Assembly: GCA_008933995.1 (NCBI GenBank)
Contig: WARS01000069.1
Coordinates: 682,001-746,000 of the forward strand
Reading direction: 5' to 3'
Length of the DNA: 64,000 bases
Source of the DNA: Datnioides undecimradiatus
Lineage: Eukaryota > Chordata > Actinopteri > Lobotiformes > Datnioididae
Position 1 is the first letter of the stretch. Every line of letters begins with the position of its first letter. This document shows positions 36,097 to 46,999 of this stretch, piece by piece. The position numbers and the translations under genes are program-made. Below the pieces are notes generated by a model. That model worked only from the letters and a program-made list of their open reading frames with translations, made no database searches and was not told the DNA's origin.

Positions 36097-36110
36097 CTGC
36101 CCGCTGGTGG
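36097..36110 (-). promoter_or_regulatory. CTCF-like motif, minus strand
   Basis: ctgcccgctggtgg reads ccaccagcgggcag on the minus strand, 13 of 14 positions of CCASYAGRKGGCRS. Confidence 0.3.
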
Positions 36111-37026
36111 CCAGGAGTATTAATAACACTCCAGTTGATATTGTGACTGACGTGTCGATGTTGTGCCTTCAAGTGCTTGTTGTTTTGTTTGTCTCCAGCC
36201 TGATGATGCACACGTGCAACATGCGTTTCCGTCAAGGTTACACACAAACACGCACGGCGGCCGTCACGTTTGAATCTAACGCAGGAAGCAGCGACACAGT
36301 CATCAATAATTCTGATTTTTATATCACTTCATCGACTGTCTTACCCCGCTCTGCTGCGGGGGTCAGAAGAGGAGGTCGGCGCCGCCCATTGACCCAAACC
36401 GACACCGCTCACAGAAGCCCCCGCACCGCCTGCGAGGCGAGCCTCGGGGCAAAAGAGAAACAACCTCACTATCCTGCGAGCACTGTTAGCTGGCAGCTGT
36501 TGGCACGATGTTGGCAGATGACACGGGAGAGCTGAGGCTTAAAGAGACGCAGATGAAGGAGGAGAGCGGCGATGAGAGGTGACGGGCAACTCTTCTGGGG
36601 TCAAACGTGGGTCGAGTGGCTTCCCACTAATCACTATTGATCGTTTCAGAGCCGATAGGTGTCCCATCAGTCATTACTGGTGCAGGAAAAACAAACTGAA
36701 ACTCATAAAACATGTTATTCCTCCTGTTCCTACAGTGAAAATGTTTCAGTTTTACCGTGCAGAGCAACGTGCGAGCACGTTTTCATCTTCACCTGCTCAC
36801 TGGACAGCTAAATCCAAGGGGGCGGGGCCTATTAGCATGACTTATGACATCACAAATGCTGTGGAAGCCAATCCTGGTCCAGTATTCAACTTAAATAAGA
36901 ACATGACATCTTAAAATGACCGCAGAGGATCTTGGGCGGTCGCCGGCGTGACAGGCTCTCCCACTTTGTGCTGTTCAGCTTCATTTGAGGGAATTCTGGG
37001 TAAATTCGACCACGGCGCTGTTTGCA

Positions 37027-37061
37027 CAGTCTGGTGTTTATTCCACACAAACACCAGACTG
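37027..37061. other. Perfect 13-bp inverted repeat, 9-base loop
   Basis: cagtctggtgttt (37027-37039) and aaacaccagactg (37049-37061) are exact reverse complements around attccacac. No T-run follows, and in a vertebrate it is not a terminator. Confidence 0.85.
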
Positions 37062-37479
37062 AACACACAATAACTGTAGCGAGTGCAGCTCGCTCGTGTG
37101 CAGACTCTGTTTGTGTGACGGTGGACCGTGATCGTTTCCTAAACTTCAACAAACTCTGAGTTTTCCGGTAATTTTCCGACAGTTTTCCGCGTCTTCGTGA
37201 CCTAAAGCCTCTGAGTAACCGTGCCTCTGTCAGTCTGAGCCTACGTGGATGTGTGATCGCCTTAATTTGCACCAGAGCAAATCAAACCATCAGTTGTCGA
37301 CGATGTTGCACCACCTCTTAGGTCGAGTTTGAACGACCACGAAGAAGCAGCTGCGATGTGTCAAACGGCAAACGTGCAGACAAGCTGAGAGTAACGACGG
37401 CGAGAGGGCCAGAGTCGAGCCGGGACGGCGTTCTGCAAGACAGTAATCCTGTGGTTATAATTACTAAAACAGAGAGCAG

Positions 37480-37805
37480 ACGAATGGTGAGGGGGAGATA
37501 ATGAGATAGAGAGAAGGATGGCGAGGCGTGCAGGAGTAAAAGAGGAGAGAGCAGCCAGAAGGGGACAATCAGGGGAGGAAGGAGGGAAGGAAGGGTGAGC
37601 TGAGGAGAGAGGGAGGTGGAGAGGAACAAAGACGGGACGAGATGGAGGGAGAGACGAGGAACAACAGGAAAAGTGGAAATGACAGGTAGGAAGATGAGGG
37701 CAATGAAGTGAAGGTGGAGTGAAGGTGATAGGAAAAGGAGGAAAGGAAAGGTAGCAGGTCAGAGGTGGAGGAGGAAGAAAGAGGAAGGTAAAGAAGCGAA
37801 GGGGA
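37480..37805 (+). repeat. Long polypurine (G/A-rich) tract
   Basis: Over about 325 bp the plus strand is mostly G and A (ggagga, gagaga, aaggaa words) with few pyrimidines. The reverse strand gives Ser/Pro/Leu-rich ORFs that are compositional artefacts. It ends 115 bp before a CpG cluster. Confidence 0.85.
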
Positions 37806-37919
37806 GCGCTCAGCTGCCCGCGGTGAGCCATCCATCATCCCTGCAGCGAGCTTCTCAGGGGACAACGTCTTATTACAGAGGTGCATGTAATATATGTTTC
37901 ACGTGTAGCACAGACTTCA

Positions 37920-38152
37920 TTATGTGCTCGCTCCGCCGCGTGTGTCGGCACGCTGTGCGCCGCTATCTGGGCTGACAGCGACGCCCCTGCGCAGATGGCA
38001 CCGACGGCGCGTCCCCTCGCATGCGTCTGTTGAGCTTGGCGATGACTCTCCGCAGCAGCGGCGGCGCGTTTTAATTCCACGGCTCACTGGAGCGCCCTGG
38101 CGGATCGACACGCCGGGACGCACGATGCGCCGCGCGCTCGTGGTGCTGTAAT
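37920..38152. other. Strong CpG island-like cluster
   Basis: By hand I count about 36 CpG in about 225 bp at roughly 65% GC, clearly above the number expected from base composition. ORFs overlap on both strands without recognisable domains. A promoter or enhancer island is likely, with gene and direction unknown. Confidence 0.6.
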
Positions 38153-38400
38153 GTTTGCGTCTGACATATGCAACCTCGCCTTCCTCCAGCGTTTTACCCT
38201 CTAATGCGAGTCATTAGTCGCTGAGCGGGTTTGATCTGCGATGAAGCCATCTCTCAAGAAACCTCCGGACTTCGGAGCAAGCTCGGCGCCGTCGCTGAGT
38301 TCAGCCGTGGAAGTCGGACGTCACCGCGCAGAAGGTGATGCATGAAACACAATTAGCGAAACGAGATTATCAGTCCATTTTCAGCAGATAAGGAAGAAAA

Positions 38401-38401
<1 letters not shown>

Positions 38402-38432
<31 letters not shown>
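38402..38432 (+). repeat. (CA)n microsatellite
   Basis: Fifteen perfect CA units. Confidence 0.95.
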
Positions 38433-38434
<2 letters not shown>

Positions 38435-38449
38435 GCTCAAATCTCTTTC

Positions 38450-41300
38450 GCATGAGGTGGAAGAGATTAAAAGTAATTACAGTCCATATCATGAAATGTG
38501 AAATGTGAAGTATCTTAAGACGAGCGTATATCCAGGAGTCATTACACCAAATTACAGCTCGAATTACAGAAAGAAGTAATCAGCAGATTAAATACAAATG
38601 CATACACAGAACTGCACTGAGCCCCCCCCACTGTGGATCTCAGCCATAGCCTAAATCTATAATACGTCACATTCATCCTGGACGACCATCCATAGCTTTA
38701 ATTAAAGGCCACACTTAAAAAGGCGGTGCAGCTAATCATAAAGGAGTAACGCGGGGCTGGCGGTCACGCTGGCGAAGTTTAGGTGGAGGCGCGGCAGAAG
38801 AACGACGCTTATACCGTGAGGACACAGGGATCACGTATGAAAACCCACGTTGCGTCACGGCGATCGCACAACTGGCGCCAATTAGGATCAAGAGGCGTAC
38901 TCCGTTTGGAAGAATGTGCAGCTCGATCGCAGCTGCAGCGCCGAACAACTTCACATGCGAAAGTTTCCTCGGAGGAGCTTTACTCCGCATCGTGAGTCGG
39001 GTTAATTGGGACCTTGGAGGCTTCTCATCAGCGCGAGAATCAAAGGTTTTTTTGAATATTCGAGACCTGGGGGCCGGGTGCTCATGCACAGAAAGTAGCC
39101 TATATGTATATGATCCACTCTCTGCACGAGGAAAAACAAGTCTTTACATGTTTGATACAGAAAAAATTGAAAATAACCTGCTTTTACTTTGAAATTGAAC
39201 CTTTATTTAAGCAGGTGAGAGCTACTGAGATGAGGAAATGCACATCGTATCTTCCTCACACAGTTACTGCAAATTCTGCAAAACAGAGGCCTGCTCCTGA
39301 AGGAGGGGGGTAGATGAGTCCGTGCAAGGTCAACAAAGGCTGCTTTGGTAAAAGACCCATGCAGACTGTGGTACACGGTGTTAGATCAGTGCAAACATTG
39401 GACAGAAGCATGCACGGACAGCAGATCTTCACAATCGAGCAAGGTTAGGAATGTGGCATCAACTAGTTTCTTTACTCACACTGTGGCACTGCAGCCCCTT
39501 GTGCACTGCACAACAAACCCGCCAACAGCTGCTAACATCTGGCTGAAGGCGTGCAATCAGGATTCAAACCCACGTGTTTATCGGCACCAGATCTGCAGGA
39601 CAAAGCATCCGAGAAAAGGAGAGATACCCAAATTCGTAAGGCAAATAAATGCAAAATCCAAGTTTTCATTGTTTTTAGAGACAAATTAGAAGCTGCACAT
39701 GCACTGACTCTACAAACAGATCAAATGAGGAAGTTACTGAGCTACTGTAGCACTCAGCCGCTTCAATGCTCCTCAGCACCGACTGTCTCTGGGCCTCTAC
39801 TGAAGGATCAAACCCTCTTCATCCTTCCTTTATTTAGTGATTCTGACAAACCTCTGTCTAACACATTGATGCATTGTGTTGAACACTGATGTCTGGTGAC
39901 TCTGAAGGCCATGGTATACGGTGTATTCAGTAGCCCCTGGAGTCTGGAGACATCTGAACCTTCATCAATCAATTATTCTGTTTTTTTCCTTTAATTTGTC
40001 ACCCATCTGGACGCGTTTGTGTGCACGCGGGGCCACGCATATGCCTGCGCGCCTCAAGTGCCTGCTCTTCTCCAGGTGACTAGTCTCGATTTTCACCCCC
40101 CGTGGGAATTAACGTGACTGATTAGCTGCAGAGAATTAATCAAAGTAACAAGCCGAGGAAATCCTGGGGAGCAGCCAGACACATCCTTCATCTGGAGGAC
40201 ACACTTCAGCGAGGCCCGTGGAGACGCAGAGCTGCCAGGACTCCTGAAAGATCGTCAGCCGTTTACGGCGTGTGGGAACGCACGTTCCTGGGTGTAACGC
40301 CATCAGGTAAAGGCCCGACATGTGCAGCACGAGTGCACAAACGGGTAAACTGGGGTAAACTGTACACGCAGTATATAGTAATGACCCCGTCACGGAGGCT
40401 TTAAACACCTGAATTTAAGGTTGCGTCAGGCTGGGACAGCATTTCTCTACAGTACAACATTTGTAAAGCCACAATGCATCTGATTGCTGTGAGTCTGTAA
40501 TTCAACCTGACAGCCAATTCTCACCCAATCAGCTATCTTCTGATGGCGATTTAGCCTCTGGGGGGGGAGAGAAGCCAATGTTTGAGTCAAGAGGGCCAAG
40601 AGTTCCTCTTCTGAGCAGGGTTTAGAGTCCAGTTAGCACTTAGATCTGAGAGATGACCTAATACATTAATACAAATGACAGAAAAATGCAAATGAAATGC
40701 TACAGGATGGGTTCAGAGATGGTGCTTCAGCCATTGTGTTGCACCTCTTTGGCTCTCCGTGCAGACCAGCACGCAACCAAAGCCCCCTCAACGGACAACG
40801 ACGTGCCTCCAATACCGAAATCGTGTCCCCTGCAGACAGAGTCTACATTCATGCGCAGCTCTGTGCCTATAGAGGTGGAGTAGCAGTTTGGATGCATGTA
40901 AAAGTGCCATAACCCGAGTACTCCACAGTATTCATGTGCTTTCTTCTGCGTGATCAAATGCGACGTCCATTCTGACAAATGCGTCGTTTAAAACCTCGTG
41001 CTCAGCGCATGAAACGCTTGAGGGGATGCTAACCAGCAGATCGATGCAGGAATAATGCTTCTTGATCAACTGATCAGCCGGCCGGCTCGCCTCCTTCTTT
41101 ATCGCGGCCTCAGCTCGTTTCCACCCGGGCCTCGGCGGCGCCTTACCCGGCGTTGGAGGCATTTTTCCTGTGGCTGCTTGATGCCTGCTGGGGAAATGCT
41201 CTGTGCTCCTCCCTCCTCACTCATCACAACCCCATCGATCCAGATCTACGCCGGTCTGCATGACTGCACCGCGGGGAACTGAGAGGCAACACAAGTGCAC
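38450..41300. other. No gene seen
   Basis: Unique sequence. A short tract at 38640-38740 (ctttaattaaaggcc, gctaatcataaagg) could be regulatory. Confidence 0.5.
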
Positions 41301-41304
41301 ACGT

Positions 41305-41305
<1 letters not shown>

Positions 41306-41347
<42 letters not shown>
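41306..41347 (+). repeat. (CA)n then (TA)n microsatellite
   Basis: About seventeen CA units passing into atatatata, the same structure as at 31490-31555. Confidence 0.95.
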
Positions 41348-41349
41348 AA

Positions 41350-44300
41350 ATGCAGTGACCCGTGTGCACAGACGCTCACAGACACACTATTTGTTGTGGT
41401 ATAACGAAGCTATTGATCACACGCAGGCAACGTGGACGCATTAACGAGCAGCTCCCGCTGATCCGCAACAAGAGCACGTCAGCAGGGGGAGGCCGCAGGG
41501 TCTCTGATGCTCCTCTGTCACCTGACTGCAGAGTTTCCACCAGCAGCCACATCACGTTCCCCGCTAAGGAACCCGGGGAGGGAACAGGCCTTTACACTTA
41601 GAGCGGTCACAGAGCTGCATAAAAGCCTGTCTGCTGCTCTACATGTTGGACGTGCAGCCTGCACAGAGAACACACCAGGCCGTAGGGTGTTAAGCAGGAG
41701 GTAATGTCCACAAAGGCTGCTCACGATCAATATGAACTGTCATCAGCAAATAACAGACGAGCATCTGTATTTCTGTATTTTAAGGCTGATACGTTTCGAG
41801 CAGTCGCATCAACAAGTCAACTTGCTCGGCATCAACAAGCCGTTGCAGCGATTTTGGGGGTTTTTTTGGTCACGTTTGCATCTAATAATCTAAATAATGG
41901 CCAATAAGCCCATGTGCAGGCGAACGTGCTGCATTGCAGAGTTTGAGCTCTGAGGTCCATTAGTGAAACTGACAGGACTGAAGCCTGTAGAGGAATCTCA
42001 AGGGAAGTTTTATTTTGTCACGTTTTGTCATTTGTTAGCATCTAATCTACATGCTCTACTTCTACATCTAACCTTATTATATCTATGTGATCCTTTTAGT
42101 TTTGGGCTTTACGTTGCAACAATGCAAGTGCGTGAATAAACTATACACAATACTTGCAGGTGATTGGTTTGTAGACAGGTGGGTGATGTCAGCAGGCTCT
42201 CAGCTCAGTGCAGTTCACCTCTGACCTTTGGTCTGATCACTTGATAAAGAGGCTTTAGCTTTGTTCCCTTCTACCTTCTACCTTCTACCGTCTGACGATG
42301 GCTTGTCAGAACTGCTCACCCAGGTTCGGTCCAGAGGAGGTTTCACATCTGTAATTACGGTACGGTTGTCAATGTAAAATGCAGAAACACCAAACCCTGA
42401 CTCCAAAACGAGGTTCAAGTCCTAGAAGAAGAAAAAAATATATATAAATGTACAGAAATCCATTTGAAAAACCCTTGAAATAAGATTAGGCTTAATCCTC
42501 GTCTGGGAAACATCCTGAACCGTCCTAAAGGAACTTAATCCCGTCCAGGCAGCTTTGGATGTTGGCAGAACACGAATGTGTGTTAACAAACGGTCCACCC
42601 TGAGTCTCGTGGTGAAGACTGTGAAATCTGTTCATTTCACAGCGCCGCCTCTCCTCTATCCAGACTGATGAAACCCACCGAGGCTCAGATAAAAGTTTAG
42701 GGGTTCATCTTTTTCTGTTATTATCAAATGCTCCCGGACGGTGATCGATCGCTCCGCCCGGGACAGAAACAACCGCAGAGATGAGAGGAATTACCTCCAT
42801 CACTCCCCCACACGTGACACTTGCTGTTGATGGGCCCACATTGCATCTGTCACCGGATTAGGTGGCGCGGCAGCTCTTGCTGATATCGTCCAACTTTTAT
42901 CTCTCCGTCTACCCTCGGGGGCTTGATCTCAAACGCCCCCTCCAACACTCACGCTTAGTTTCCAGCTCAATAACCGCCCTAACAACGCTCCGTGTCCCTG
43001 CACGGCGCCTCTGTTTGTTTTATTCGGCTCTCAGCTATTGATTGTGTTTCGCGCTTGCTAACGTCAGTTTGTCCCAATCTGCTGCTCATATTATTTGGAT
43101 TTTAATTAGCATGTTCTTTTCTAAATCAAGGGTGGCCTGCTGTTACTCAATTAAGACTCTTTGGATAAGTGACTCATTTTTGTTTCTATCATGTTCCTGT
43201 CCTTGGTTTCCGTATCTCCGGGTGCTCCTCCCTGTCCTGTAATCCCACTTTTCCAGCAGTCATGTTCCTCTGTGCTGTCTCCTCTTTTAAATGACCAATT
43301 TAATAGTGCGATTCTCATAGTTTAAGTCAGATAATGTGGTCGTTTCCGCATAAAAATCACCCCAGGTCTCATTATGTGCCCTCGAAATCTACATTCATTC
43401 GGGAGTTGAGGAGCTCTGGGTTAAATGTCTTCAATTATGAAGACTCTCGCAGAGAGTTTCTGGCTTCCAGCTTGGAGGTTAGGTTGTTAAAAAAGACAAA
43501 GTCTTCTCAAATTATATGGAGAAACCCTTAATGGGTGCTTTTAACCTAACCACTCAGAGAATATAACCATTGTATACCACTAATGTATTTTTAGTGTGCG
43601 TCAGAATAGATCTTATAGCCAAGGCAGTCTCCACACTCACTAAACAACACAATTCATTTAAATCCTGTTTTCTGCTATTTGCCCATTTAGGCCCAAAGAC
43701 ATGTTTGATATTTATTTTAACTGCACAAACACATCATATGAATATGAATGGAAATATGGCAAAAGCAGAAACGCTTCTCTGCTGCAGCAACTTCCAGCTC
43801 GGAGGTTGGTATTTAAAAGCCGAGACACACAGTGGTGGGAGAATCGAAATAACAAATGTTTACGCTCCTGTTGCACGTTTAAAGCTTCTGTTGTTAGAGA
43901 GCTGAGATCTGTGTGTGAGCAGGAGTTAAGATCTTATTGGAAAACAGGAAGATTCACCAACAGTTGTGGTGTTCGATACCCAAAAGTCATGCCTCACAAT
44001 GTAACTATGCACTAAACTATACACCACCTACATGCTCATCTATGCGATGATGTGATGGCTGCACAACGCCAATTTGGCCGGTAGCCGTCTAAAGGATGAA
44101 TGACAAGTCTCATGAGTGGTGCAAAAGTCAGAAAACATCCAGAAGGCCAGGCCGAGACAACCCGGTTGTGCTGAAGCAAGGTCCAGATTCAAATGAGGCA
44201 GGTGTGAGCGGTCCTTCAGCGTGGTAGTTAAATGAGACTGATTGTGTGCACGGGTGTTAAACAAAAAGATTATTGATTGTATACCGTATTCATTTAAGGA

Positions 44301-44380
44301 TTCATAATCATCTATTCTTCGGTAACACACGTCTATCAAAGCCGCTCTTCTGCAAACGTCCTGCTCACCACAGCCGTCAG
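41350..44380. other. No gene seen
   Basis: Unique sequence with a short ttctacc triplication near 42270. ORFs at 43334-44015 have no recognisable motif. Confidence 0.5.
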
Positions 44381-44386
44381 CGTCTG

Positions 44387-44498
44387 ATCACAAAGTGAAC
44401 GAAACAGTGTGAGCGCCACTACATCAAATATTAATGATGTAGTGCTGCAACAGCCTCCTGTTCGAGGGGGAACCCGGCACTCTTTATCACAAAGTGAA
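44387..44498. other. 10-bp stem hairpin flanked by direct repeats
   Basis: cactacatca (44417-44426) and tgatgtagtg (44435-44444) are exact reverse complements around aatattaa. The 13-mer atcacaaagtgaa occurs in direct orientation at 44387 and 44486, 99 bp apart, on both sides of the hairpin. Confidence 0.7.
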
Positions 44499-46697
44499 TA
44501 AAAGAACGTAGACCATTACTGTGGCCTGATAATGCTCAGCACATCCATCTGGTGTTGTGGTGCTGCGAGCAACAGCTGAAACTCCTACGCTGAACCATAA
44601 ATCAGTTCCTACTTGGAGGAATTGCCGGATATTTAGCAGCAATCTGTCCTGTAGATGTTTTTATTGTGCACAACTGGCCCTCGGTGTTTGCAAAATGCTT
44701 TCCGCCCTAACTCATGGACCGAAAGGCTGGTCAACAGGAAGATTTCAGTGGACAGTAGGCACTAAATTCCTAATGACTCCTTAAAGACCCATCTTGATGA
44801 TCGATCATACAGAATTCCAGTATAACCAGCAGCTTTTTGGACCAACGAGTCGTGTCAACTCTGTGACTTATTAACCGATTTCAAACAACTCTTCTGCAGG
44901 ATAGGCGGTTTTATTTTGGGTGATTCTGCAAAAACCCAGACTCAGCTGCAGTGCGGCGAAGTTCAGGGAAAACTTGGGACTCTGACTGAACAAAAGCATG
45001 CATGAAAAGCACCACGTGCAGGTTCTGAACACCAGCGGCACTGTGGAGTAACGTGTAATGAGAGGGTTTCGCGCGTTTCGTTGCTTGCAACACCTGGCAG
45101 CGACGCTCCAGGAAACACAGCTATGTACCAACAAAAGCATTGAGTAAGAGTACTGCTAGCTAGCAGACGTGGAAGTTAACAATTTATTCTGAGAAGGACC
45201 GCACAGAACCTTTTCATTTGACGTCTTTGAAACAACTTCTGGTCTCCTTCATGATCACACACACACCTCAAGTATCTATCCAACCGTCACCACTGGACGT
45301 AGATGTGGAAACGTAATTGTAGTTTCCGGTGGTACAATCCTCCACATCTTTGACATCGTCTTTGGAAAAGTTGCTGTAGCAAAATATTGACATATAAAAG
45401 ATAAATAAAGCTGTTTGGGCTGGGACTCTTCTCTCGGGCGCTTGGTAATATTGGACGTTCTGGCTTTATTGCTCAAGTCCCATCCTGACTGGCCTCGCAG
45501 CAGGACTCCTCATGTCTTGGCTTTAAAAAAGAGCTGAGCTCCCCCGTCAAGCTCATTATACCTGAATTCGCCGGTCGGCCTCCCTCCAAGTGTGTCCCTC
45601 CCTCTCTGTCTCTTACCTATTCTCTTGTCTTTCTCCGCTCTCGTCTCTTTATCCGAACGTCTACATCAGCGCAGCCGACTAAGGGAAATGTTCTGTTTCC
45701 TCAGTCGTTTCTTCCCCCTCCAGCCTTCTTCCTGCTGCTTCTCCTCCTTTTCCTCGTGGCCCCGGCATCAATAATTCACAGTCCCCTGCAGAGACAACCG
45801 CCTGGTGGACTGATTAAACATGAGAGAGAGAGAGAGACGGAGAGATACTGCAGAGGTGTGTGGGAGATACAGGAGAGCGGGAGCGATGACAATGAAGACG
45901 AATCAGTGTTTGAAACTCTGAAATGCACTAAATACAGAGTGGAGATATGCAAGTGAGTGGAAATGGGTCTATTGTTGATGTCGGGAGATATGTGTGTTCA
46001 TCTACTTGTGAGAAGCAGTTGAGACCCTCAGAGTGAAGATGCTTTATAAAGTCTGGCCTGTCTCCACCTTGTAAGGGGCTATTTTAGGGAGCAGATTTGG
46101 GTTTAGGATGAACTTTAATGCTAATGAATCAGAGGCGAGGGCAACAAATACACTCTGTGTGTGCGTTGGTGTGTGCGCCTCAATGTGTGCCCAACCCAGC
46201 CATCCAGAAAGCCCAATATTATCCCCATCACCAAGTGGGCGTGGGCAGCATAAGTCAACCATCTCTGATTTACACTGCCTCGCTAATGTACCGTCGTTAG
46301 GTGGAGGAAGCATCGCATTAATATTGTCTCCTCTCTTTACATCTGCCACTTCATCCACCTCCCATTCGCCAAGCAGTCACCCGTGAAGGAGCTTGTGCCC
46401 TGAATCTTCTGCTGAGGTCCGTTCTCAACTTTGATATGAAATGCTGTACAGGTAGGTTATACTGAAGGTCTTTGTGGGTGAAACACTGGGTAGTAATGTT
46501 GGGTGACGTCTATCAAATTGCTGTACAACGATGTCTATCACACCTATAAAGGTACTAGATGCATCAAAGTTGTCTGATGGTGGTTTCTAGGTAAGTTTGC
46601 CCATCAATAAACACTCCAGCTCCTACATACCCAAGAAGTTTCCTTGACTTGCATCCCTGCTACTGCAGGGAGGGTTAGCCTTGGAGTTAGCATCGAC

Positions 46698-46856
46698 TCT
46701 GCTCAAGGTTTCTGCCTGTTAAAAGGAAATTTTCCCTTACGGCTGATGCCAAGAGCTTGCACATGGTGGAAACTGTTGGGTATGATTGAAATAAAGAGTC
46801 CAGCTCTTTATATAAAGTTCTCTAGGATAATCTTTGTTGTGATTTGTTGTTATAAG
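46698..46856 (+). repeat. Dispersed teleost repeat fragment (ctgctcaaggtttctgcctg type)
   Basis: ctgctcaaggtttctgcctg, then ttaaaaggaaattttccctt, gccaagagcttgcacatggt, ggaaactgttgggt, agagtccagctctttatata, aaagttctctaggataa and ttgttgtgatttg. I recall this sequence order from an abundant percomorph repeat. It seems nearly complete at this end and moderately diverged. Family name not assigned. Confidence 0.75.
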
Positions 46857-46999
46857 CTGCCTGCATAGATAACAAGGCGTCTTTCAGGGGAGGAAAGACT
46901 GAAATTGCAGGTCTGCTATAGCTATAGCTAGCTCTTTGCAAGTGTTTACCTAATTGGGCCCGTGCAGGCTCAACTTGAGCAGGAACCAGGCGGGTTGTC

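Noticed and set aside
36825..36860. GC box plus tgacatca near 36.83 kb
   Set aside because: It could be a promoter fragment, but it resembles repeat-derived sequence and has no exon. Too weak to list.
37318..37886. Overlapping Ser/Pro/Leu-rich minus-strand ORFs of 103-156 codons
   Set aside because: They are produced by the polypurine tract, and several frames are open at once.
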